Assembly (NCBI RefSeq): GCF_001039355.2 | Contig: NW_019774436.1 | Location: 97,339-159,338 of the forward strand | DNA from: Lingula anatina | Lineage: Eukaryota > Brachiopoda > Lingulata > Lingulida > Lingulidae | DNA length: 62,000 nt | Direction of reading: 5' to 3' | Shown here: positions 1-62,000 of the stretch, piece after piece | Numbering within the stretch: the stretch's first letter is position 1 | How the letters are laid out: every line of letters starts with the position of its first letter | Notes under the pieces: model-generated | The model's database searches: none | Told to the model about the DNA's origin: nothing | Seen by the model: only the letters and a program-made list of their open reading frames with translations | Made by a program: the position numbers and the translations under genes

Positions 1-137
1 TATTTATGGCAACCCTTGGCAATATTTGAGTTTCCTTCATGTTGTATTATGTAGATGTTGAAGGTATCTATTTAAAGTAAACACTTTTTTACTCATGTGT
101 TTTAAGTACTTAAGTGTTTTCTTTAAAAAGAAACTCA

Positions 138-6739
<6,602 letters not shown>

Positions 6740-7267
6740 TCTGAAATGTCAATGCTCTCCGCGTGCGTTTTCGTCTTTCCCACAGGCAGCTAGAGATACA
6801 ATGCTAGGTGAGCGCAGAGAACAGGACAAAATCAGACCGCAAGATGGCGGAATATGGCTTTTTAGGCTATAAGCAAAAGCCAAATCGAGCCAGGAAGTTT
6901 AACTTCACGAATTCACCTTTTCGATGCAATCTTTCTTTTGGCCGTTTTGAATACTTATTTACATTTTTATCTGATATTTGATGAAATTAAAGTATCCCTA
7001 TAAGTTATACAGAAGGGTTTCATAACAATCAAGACAGGCTGGATCATAGTAAGCAGAGTTACATTCCATACAACTATTTATTTTCTGTCAGTAGAAATTA
7101 TTTTATTAACATCATGTGATCACAACAGTAAAATTCATTTATTATTATTATTACTATTCTTACATTAAGTAAAAAGTTAGGCGTCACATATGTACTGGGG
7201 GCATCTATTAATCTCTTATGTCTTACGAAGTTGAATAGTGATCGTAATTTAGCTTCAGTATTTAGAA
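6740..7267. promoter_or_regulatory. Divergent promoter between DDX43-like and MRGBP
   Basis: The two start codons point away from each other and are 528 bp apart. No TATA box stands out at a fixed distance. A YY1-type motif AAGATGGCGG lies at 6841-6850, about 100 bp upstream of the helicase start, and AAATGGCGG at 7266-7274 overlaps the MRGBP start codon. YY1 motifs close to transcription starts are a known feature of housekeeping-type animal promoters. The stretch just before the helicase ATG reads like a splice acceptor (ACATTTCAG), so a 5' UTR intron is possible. Promoter activity is inferred from geometry and motifs only. Confidence 0.55.
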
Positions 7268-8718
7268 ATGGCGGAAGATGATCCAGCTTGGAATGTGGAC
7301 ATGGAAGTTAGTCTTTTCCATGCAATGAGGGGACACAAACCTGTCGGTAAGAATGTGAGATAAGCCTTAGTTTTAAGAGTTTGTAATTTTTGATAATAAT
7401 GGCATATCCCTGTTGCATTCATTTACAGCACCACCAGTTTTCAAAGTTTGGTTCACAGCACATGAGAACGCATTGTTAAACTTGAATTTTTAAAGTTTGT
7501 TTTAGTAAAAGGGGAGAGAGAGGTTGGTAATTTTAAAATACCGTCCTTTTGATGTTTAGAAAAGAGTACAAAGTTGCTCAATGCTGGATTTTTTTTTCAA
7601 TAGAAGGATCTGGGGAAACAAATCTGTTTGGGGGTTCCTAATTTTTTTACTCCTACAAGTCCCCCGGTATGACTGAATTGCGCAATACACCGCAATACAG
7701 CACAACACAGTGCAATACACTTCAAAAATCAAATTCAGTTTCAATTACACAAAAGAAATGACCATTTCCAGCAAAGTAGGGTGATATAAAAACAACCTAT
7801 ATTACTAGGTAAGTAATATCGTTAACTTAACAATTCAGCAAGACTTTTATATTGTCCGGTTGGCAGCCATGTTGGCGAGTGGCTCTTTTTGGATATATTA
7901 CTGGCCAAGAAGAGCTACTTGCCAACATGGAGGCTGACCAAACAATGAAAAAAATTGTCAAGTTGTATCAGCAATATTAATTACTATGTACTATATTTTG
8001 TTTTATATCACCCTATTTTATTTGAGATTACCCTTTCCTGTTTTTACTTGCAACTGGACTTGTGTTTTCAAGTGTATTGCGCTGTATTGCAGTGTATTGC
8101 GCATTTCAGTCACACCCCCTAGGACCCACACGTGATAATGATATCTTTTTAACGATTAAAGTCAGAGGCTTGAAGTTTGGTGCACATGTAGCTATGTATG
8201 TGAGTCTGAAAAAGGTTTTATTTTTAGCTGTAAGTATCTTTTCACTCTTTGGCAACTTGCCTGCCATTTAGGAATAGGTTTGTTGTGTTCTGTTGTTCTG
8301 TCTTACAGATCCCTCTTGTCAAATAGGAAGGTAATTTACCCTTCCCCTATAGGGTCCCAACTGAGGCATGACAATAATGATGTATGGTATTTAATCTTTT
8401 CATGTATTCAGGTGTGAACAGACACTTCCAGATGCTATTTATCCATGAAAAACTGAACAGTCCAAGCTACAGAAAGGTTTCATCAAAACAGATCTGGGCA
8501 TACCTTGCCACTCTTTATGATCTCCAAGCTTTGGTAAAAATTTTTATTTGCTGTTCTCGGATATTGATCATCTATGATTTTTTTCACTTTGCATGATATT
8601 TTTTGCTGTGTACAAGTTTTATTTTGTCCTCTTGTAATACTGCTTGGTCATTGACTTGTGGTTTGATTTTCTAATTTGGATTAAAAATTTTTTTAAATGT
8701 GTATCTCACCCTTCAAAA

Positions 8719-8753
<35 letters not shown>

Positions 8754-9658
8754 AAGAAGGAAAATACTTTATTTATGCTGTACTAAGAGTATTGTGAAAT
8801 ATATTCTCGGTTTTATCTAGATAAACATTTGACCAGTGGTTTAATATATGTTTAATGTTTCTGTTCTTTCATTTCAGAATGAGTCTGAGATTCTCCCTTT
8901 TCCAAATAAAAGCAATGAATTTTCCCTGCCAGAAGCAGAGTATGGTGATCTCATGAACAAGGAACCATCTAAAACGAGCGGAGGTAAAGATACAGGATCA
9001 GAAGATGGTAAGTAGACTGTGAAATACTGAAAGCAGATAGTGCTAAGGAAGTGAAGAAGAGCAAGGAGGTTGGACAGAGGGTGCTGATGACTACACAGCC
9101 TCTGGTAGAAGCTATACCGATAATTATAGCTTCATTGCCTAAAGAAGGCCACTTAAAAAAACATCAGAATAATAAAGAAGAATAACTAATTAAAACTTTT
9201 GATTGGAGAAAATGTTCGTTAGAAAGTTGATGCGCTGTTTAGGGAACTGGTGGGGCAGAATGTGTCACATTCAATTCATTCTTTTAGTCAGTGAGAACAG
9301 AGAAAAAGAGTATTCATTTTACCTCTGCATGCACACATTGTTTATCATTTCTGAACTTATCAGCTTGAAGATAGGTCAAGATTTAGCCCATTTACGTACA
9401 TCTCATTTTGGTAAAATAAGTATATTTTAATTCAATAATTCATTTGTTATTATGGCATGCTTTGGACAGAATTGTTGTATTTCAGTACAAACAACAAAGA
9501 GTACAAGCAAGTCTTCGGCTTCAAGTACCCCTATACTGACAGCAGCCACACCTGACTCACCCAAGAGGAAAAGAACTCGCCAGACACATTCACAAACTAG
9601 TAGCCCTGCCACGGGAAGTGAGGGAACACCTTCAACTAAAAGAGCAAGGAGAATATGA
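7268..9658 (+). CDS. MRGBP: MRG/MORF4L-binding protein (MRGBP/Eaf7 family), complete
   Basis: Subunit of the NuA4/TIP60 histone acetyltransferase complex that binds MRG15-type chromodomain proteins in the nucleus. Four exons: 7268-7346, 8412-8533, 8878-9007, 9486-9658; 504 nt, 167 aa plus stop TGA. All introns are GT-AG and phases join. Family signature: VSLFHAMRGHKPVG, then GVNRHFQMLFIHEKL, QIWAYLATLYDLQAL and NESEILPFPN, matching vertebrate MRGBP block by block. The C-terminus is a Ser/Thr-rich basic tail ending in KRKRTRQ and STKRARRI, probably a nuclear localisation signal as in the family. Length is a little below human MRGBP (about 204 aa), mainly through a shorter N-terminus and a shorter acidic linker. 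The ATG was chosen because WNVDMEVSLFHAM follows directly and no further upstream in-frame family sequence is visible. It is head-to-head with the helicase and tail-to-tail with MIB1. Intron 1 carries a foldback element. Confidence 0.93.
7660..8125. mobile_element. Foldback element with long imperfect inverted arms, MRGBP intron 1
   Basis: The block is close to a palindrome centred near 7905. Left-arm parts (TGACTGAATTGCGCAATAC at about 7670, AGGGTGATATAAAA at about 7778, CAGCCATGTTGGCGAGT at about 7866) recur reverse-complemented in the right arm (GCGCATTTCAGTCA at about 8099, TTTTATATCACCCTA at about 8003, ACTTGCCAACATGGAGGCTG at about 7918). Both arms carry short runs of the word GTATTGC. 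Arms are roughly 220 bp each with small indels. There is no coding capacity, so a non-autonomous foldback or MITE-like DNA element is the best reading. The ends are approximate and I could not fix a target-site duplication. Confidence 0.65.
8716..8754. repeat. (AAAT)n microsatellite, MRGBP intron 2
   Basis: About nine to ten perfect copies of the tetranucleotide AAAT, in MRGBP intron 2, well clear of the splice sites. Confidence 0.95.
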
Positions 9659-10258
9659 CTGCTGACCTTAATAGGAAATAGGTTAAGCACAAAAAATGAA
9701 AAGCAATTCCTAAAGATAGGATAGTGATGATGCCTCTAGATCTTTTGGGATGTCGACTGTCACCTTCCAAAGGTGGAGAGAGGGCTTGAATGCCATGGCA
9801 GCTCTCAGTTTACTTGATAGTGGGCAGAGTCCAGTGGCGTGAGATAGCAGTCATTTGTTCAGTGCATGGCTATTTTTAGATACAGTATTTCGACTCAAAT
9901 GTGAGAAAGTTGACCAACTGGCATATCAGGTTAGCAGTTTCTATTTCAGTCCTTTAAGTGTTTTTTTTTTCTTCTTTTCTTTTTTTTTTTGCTGCATTTC
10001 AGTTATTTTGAAATAATGAAATTAATGGCTCACCTGTTGATTGTTTTCATGGACACAGGTTCTGACTTAGCACATTCCTTCTCAAAGTGGAGCAAAGATA
10101 CTGTTGATAAAGTGAAGATGCCATTTGTTTGAGAAATCATAGTGTACCAGCAATTCTTTAGCATGACAAATCATTCATGCTCTGCTTTTATTATTATTTT
10201 GTAAGTAAATACTGGTCAAAATAAAAATAGATCAAAATCAAAATCTTGTTTTGTGTTT
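9659..10258 (+). other. Presumed MRGBP 3' UTR
   Basis: No coding signal is seen. The stretch lies between the MRGBP stop codon and the AATAAA at 10259-10264. It contains two T-rich tracts near 9961-9991 and a weaker AATAAA-like A-rich stretch near 10219. UTR status is inferred from position and the downstream poly(A) signal. Confidence 0.5.
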
Positions 10259-10276
10259 AATAAAAAGCTTTTTATT
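10259..10276. terminator. Palindromic two-way poly(A) signal between MRGBP and MIB1
   Basis: The 18-bp sequence AATAAAAAGCTTTTTATT is a perfect palindrome, so AATAAA reads out on both strands from the same site. It lies 0.6 kb after the MRGBP stop (+ strand) and 1.17 kb after the MIB1 stop (- strand), the correct side for both convergent genes. The canonical hexamer is known to position cleavage 10-30 nt downstream. Use by both genes would make their 3' ends overlap by a few tens of bases. Shared use is inferred. Confidence 0.6.
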
Positions 10277-11443
10277 GTATCAATAATTGGCATATTTTTA
10301 CATTACTGGCAACCTGTTACCCGGTTCACGCACATTTCTGTCAAATACAGACAATTTCTCCATGACTAAGGTCCTAGTCACTCATATTAAAATAATACAA
10401 TAATATTCACATATAAGTTTACAATTATAAGCAACATTGCTTGTTATTAATCTATAATTCTTATAATTTTATTACATGCTATATAACACACTTGCCTTAA
10501 GTCAAGCAAAGTACCCAATTCTTTTAGTCCATGCTTGTTCTATAAACTTCTGCATTGTGGATTCCTTTAACTCTGATTGCACTGTTCCCTTCAAAAATGG
10601 GTAGGAAAGGTCATACTTGAAGAATTCAAACATGCATTATATAAATAGAATAAGGAAATGTCATAAACCATTTTGCTATGGTGCATTAAAAAAGTAAATG
10701 GTCAGTGTGATGGGACAGCTCTATGATAAGTTCATCTCTGAGAACATAACACTTTTTTAATGGAGGTATGTAGTTTAAACAATGAGTCGAGCAAAATTCA
10801 TATAAAATATTTCACGTTTACTCATATGTAACTAAATGTTGGAGGTGAGATTACTTAACACACATGATTAAGTCACTATATTTCCTCAAAATACTCCCAA
10901 GAATAACCAGGGAGACTGGTTGACAATGAAAACATTTTAACTAGCTGCAATAACATCACTGACATATAAAATTACACTTAATGTGGTGTTTTAAAGAAAA
11001 AAATTCAAATACTTTTACAAACTACATTGAAAGATGAGCTTGAATGCTGAACTCTTCTATTTGGCAACGAATGTTGTTATAATTTCAGTTTCAATTTCTA
11101 AATATGACACCATATCCAATAATTAATCTCATCATCCACTTTCAAACTTCTCCAAGTATTATGGTTCAGTAAGTTTACAACAACAATACTAGTCTCACCT
11201 AAGAGGTGATTTAACCCTGTTTAACCTTCACTAAGAACCACCTGTTCCTGCAGTGTCACCTTTAAGACAATATCACTTCCGACTATATTTTATAGCAAGT
11301 CTGTGGGTGAAATAAATAAAATTGAGCTAAGAGTCCATGTCTTATGTATGACATAAAAATCCTAATTTGTCTATGTTGTAAAAACGGTAACTTTGGTCAC
11401 AAGAAGAGTTGTGAAACAGGCTCCAGCATTGCTGCTGTATTTT
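10277..11443 (-). other. Presumed MIB1 3' UTR
   Basis: This is non-coding sequence between the MIB1 stop codon and the poly(A) palindrome. Only the part above about 10978 has a counterpart in the second exon block. No conserved element or structured RNA was recognised in it. Confidence 0.5.
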
Positions 11444-59022
<47,579 letters not shown>

Positions 59023-59366
59023 ATCGGGGGCAGGTTATTTGACAGTTTCCAAAAATACCGATGTTTCCTCTACCTCCAGTGCTAAAATGGCGACTCTGCT
59101 TCCTGTCTCTTTTTCGATTTTAAATTCATTTGATAACGAGACTAATGAATTTACCTAAAAGTTTGGAAAGAGAAATATGATGAAGAAGAAACAAAGTTTT
59201 GACAAGGTTTTTATGAGAATGATAGGTGCAATTACATGTGGATTACATTTTGTGAATTGTGAATAATAATTTCAGTTTAAGTGAATTCCATGAGTGCAAT
59301 TTGCTACATGGCTTCATTACAAGTATGAAGTTTTCGAACTTCTACGGCTGTGGTTTATAAACAAAG
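59023..59366. promoter_or_regulatory. Divergent promoter between MIB1 and CABLES
   Basis: The two start codons are 344 bp apart and point away from each other. A YY1-type motif AAAATGGCG lies at 59084-59092, 62 bp upstream of the MIB1 ATG, in the likely MIB1 5' UTR. No TATA box is convincing. Shared control is inferred from the spacing. Confidence 0.5.
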
Positions 59367-60756
59367 ATGTCTACCTCCACGAAAAAACATCGGTCAAGAA
59401 GAAGGGTCGCTGCTTTGAACTTTTTATCGAATATTTCATTGGATGGCACACACAGAGACACGAAATATGCAATATTCAACAGAAGAGGGTTCATTAGAAC
59501 GAGCAGTAACCAGAGACAGAAGGAAAAGAATGGAGAAAAAGAACCCAAATTGGACGAAAGTAGTGGAGAGACGATTATTCCATCGTCAACATCGACAATT
59601 GAAGCGGAGCAGTCGGTTCCACCGGTATCAGTGCCACAGCGAAATACATTTACTGTTAAATGTGACGTATATGACGATGGGAATGAGGACGCTGTGCCCG
59701 CGATATCTCCTACTAAACGCCACAGGTGTGCATTTGGATTTTTGTCTTCAACCTATGTCTTTATGTTATATATAGTGCCATTGGAGGCTTTACGTAACTT
59801 GGAAAATCAAATTGAAGCAATTTTTGGTCAGCAAAACAATTAAAGAGAAATATTTAATCAGTTCTTACACCCTTTGATGTCATTTTCAGTATTATGGATT
59901 CGCTTTGTTTAGGTTTGAAAAACCAACAAATATATCATTCAGCTTCTTCCTTATCTTTTCCCAGGCGGTTTTATCCTTAAACCAAAGATGTTCACATGAA
60001 CACAGTTTTTTTCCCTTAAAGATGACTGTTACTGTATTTTATTCTTTTTCTTCTTCCTTGCCTGCACTGTTTAAAACATAACCCCAACATGACATAACTG
60101 AAGATGTATGTTGCATAAACATATTGCCAAACGTCTTTTTCAGTATTTTTTAAAGAACCCCATCTAAAGAAGCTGTAAGATTTTGATATCATAATCTCCT
60201 TTCTCAGTGATGCTGGCAGCTTTGAGCAAGCAAAGGCCATAAAAATTTTCCTAATGAAATATGGGATGGGAATCATCTGAGATAACGTGACATCAAAAGG
60301 ACTAAAATGCTAGGATCTGCTTGATGTGGGATTGACCTGTTAGACATAAGGGTGAAACTCTTTGCACTGGGAATATCTTTTTAGAAAGCAATACAAAAGT
60401 GAGACTTAAAACATGGGGGACACTTATTGTTGTGTGTACCATAAGCTGTAATTCAACTTAAAAGAAAACATCCAAAAAAAATGTGGATAAATTTGTCAAC
60501 TTTTATTCATTGCTCCACTATAATCACTAGACTGTCATTATTTCTGTTCCTACTCTTCTCCAAACCCTGCAAAATATTGGGCACCTGAATATGAAACTTT
60601 GGAGTTATCTCAGTGATTACCATTCAAACACTTTACATATATTTCCATTTCAGGTAAACATCACTTGTCTTGTTTGTGTGAGAGTTATATGTTGGAAATT
60701 GAATTTTAAATTTCTTTCAGTGAATTAGACGACATGCCATACTCAACTTCACCTAG
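59367..60756 (+). CDS. CABLES: CABLES-like cyclin-box protein (CDK5/ABL1 substrate), 5' part only
   Basis: Exon 1 is 59367-59725, encoding 119 codons plus two bases and ending CAC AG|GTGTGC. CABLES proteins link CDK5/CDK2 to ABL-type kinases and carry a C-terminal cyclin box, which would lie outside the window. The recognisable motif is RRRVAALNFLSNISLDG at about residues 10-27, matching the N-terminal RRRQAALSFLTNISLDG-type block of CABLES1/2. The rest is low-complexity, Ser/Glu/Arg-rich and ends SPTKRHR. A candidate second exon of 36 bp (60721-60756) has a strong acceptor (TTTCTTTCAG), a GTAAAC donor, fits the phase and would add SELDDMPYSTSP. No later exon is certain. The start ATG is the first in frame and directly precedes the conserved block. 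Confidence 0.75.
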
Positions 60757-62000
60757 GTAAACTTGTGACTACTCACTTGAGTGGTGTTCAACAGTTTTTA
60801 ACAGTTAGATTTAATTAATTTTTGTTGGTGTGAATATTATTAATTCTTTAATGCTTTTTTTTTTCACTTTAGTTTCACCCTCTAAAGGATTGCTGTTCTG
60901 TCCTTTGTGCACAGTTGGATGTAGTTATTTCAATTTGAGTAGCATGACCTTGTTAAAAATCAAAAGAACAAAAAACTCCTTTGACATTATCTTTTGGAAA
61001 TAGGTTGTTCTATCATCAGCAAAAAGACCCTACCTTTAAAACTTAGATGAGCAAGATGAAATTTTGCATCAAAGTGAATTTTTTTTTCAACTGCACCAGC
61101 AGCTCTCTTTATTTATGTAGAACAAATTGTTTTCGTTGTGTTTACAAGGACAGTTACAAGGTATGTTGCAGTATTGTTTTCATTATGTGTTCAAAGGACA
61201 CAGTCCATAGTTGTTTACAAGCCCACAACAGCATGCTTCATGTATGCAGTGATGAAGGAATGCCTAAAAAGATTACATAATGTTTTTAAGCAGAGATTAG
61301 TGAGCAACAAAAAAATATGGGCAAGAAAGGGGAGGTGGCTGTCTTACTCTTGGATTTTTCACTTCAGTCAGTTTACATTTAATTCACTGTCAGCAGCATG
61401 CTTCATGTATGCAGTGATGAAAGAATGCCTAAAAAATTGCACCATGTTTTAAAGCAGAGATTAGCGAGGAGCAGAAAATATTGGCAAGAAAGGGGGAGGG
61501 AGTTCCTACTTTTGGATCTTTCAGTTCAGTCAGTTTACATTTAATGCACTGTTAGCAGTGTCAGCTAAAGCACAACATGGGTCTCTTGGGGTTTTTTTTG
61601 TGATTTTTTTCTTTCTTTCAGTTAGGCTTATCTGACTCTTTATATACTGCAGTTTGCACTAAGTACACAGAATGATTGTGGTTCAAATGGGTTGAGTTAC
61701 ATAATGAGAATGCTTTTTACTTTTGGAGAATTCCACAGTGTTTTGGACAAAAATAGATAGCAGTGAAATGAAAGTCATATTTGCTTGGTAAATGTTGAAG
61801 ATATTTTTTTCTCATTTAAAAGTAGTCTCCTAAACAAAATCTTGCCTCTGCATGTCTTTATGTTGATTTACTCACCCTTACCACAACCAATTGACTGTGG
61901 AAAAATAGGAATCCAGTTCCTCTTTAAACACAATTCTGTTGTGGTAGCCTTTTAAACATTTTGCTGCACTTCATATAAAGGCATATAAACTGAAAATGGT
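60757..62000 (+). other. Downstream CABLES intron to window end
   Basis: No exon could be placed in phase here. Acceptor-like sites at about 60877 and 61620 run into stop codons in the required frame. It contains a 165-bp tandem repeat (61229-61558). Confidence 0.45.
61229..61558. repeat. 165-bp tandem repeat, two units
   Basis: Units 61229-61393 and 61394-61558 both begin CAGCATGCTTCATGTATGCA and include AGCAGAGATTAG and CAGTCAGTTTACATTTAAT. They differ by several substitutions and small indels, so the duplication is older than the two larger ones in the window. Confidence 0.9.

Noticed and set aside
60865-60905. Possible further CABLES exon after a TTTAG acceptor at about 60877
   Set aside because: In the phase required by the previous exon it meets a stop codon within four codons.

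Overview
This window is AT-rich nuclear DNA from an invertebrate animal. Genes are split by many GT-AG introns, there are numerous microsatellites and small DNA transposons, and there is no operon structure. The exact organism cannot be named from the sequence. An unduplicated MRGBP-MIB1-CABLES neighbourhood with one miR-1 and one miR-133 argues for a non-vertebrate bilaterian, such as a spiralian or an invertebrate deuterostome. Four single N bases (15952, 39311, 40402, 55852) show it is a draft assembly.

Layout. (1) 139-6739, minus: a DDX43-type KH-DEAD-box RNA helicase. Eighteen exons are in the window and the 3' end lies off the left edge. (2) 6740-7267: a short divergent promoter. (3) 7268-9658, plus: the complete four-exon MRGBP gene (167 aa), a NuA4/TIP60 acetyltransferase subunit. 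It converges on MIB1 and appears to share a palindromic two-way poly(A) signal with it at 10259-10276. (4) 11444-59022, minus: the whole MIB1 (mind bomb) E3 ubiquitin ligase gene. Its 22 coding exons sum to exactly 1000 codons including stop. The last eight exons occur twice in tandem (10978-15799 and 15970-20828). (5) 59023-59366: a second short divergent promoter. (6) 59367 onward, plus: the first exon or exons of a CABLES-type cyclin-box gene running off the right edge.

The main discovery is inside the 31-kb intron of MIB1 (21040-52008). The + strand, antisense to MIB1, carries hairpins for the two muscle microRNAs miR-1 (mature arm about 34146-34166) and miR-133 (mature arm about 46887-46909), 12.7 kb apart. 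Human MIR1-2/MIR133A1 also sit antisense in a MIB1 intron. The human paralogous cluster MIR1-1/MIR133A2 is on 20q13.33, the chromosome band of MRGBP and CABLES2, while CABLES1 is near MIB1 on 18q11. The window therefore looks like the pre-duplication form of that human paralogon in one compact block. Candidate control sites sit around the microRNAs: two clusters of CAGCTG E-boxes, a CArg-type (CArG) box just after miR-1, and a CTCF-like motif just after miR-133.

The main caution is that two tandem duplications (the MIB1 3' exons, and 39.3-41.4 kb) have an N in or beside the junction and look allele-like. Both may be haplotypes joined end to end by the assembler rather than real duplications. 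Transposon content that can be supported: a foldback element in MRGBP intron 1, a PIF/Harbinger-like element filling most of MIB1 intron 3, and a smaller element nested inside it.
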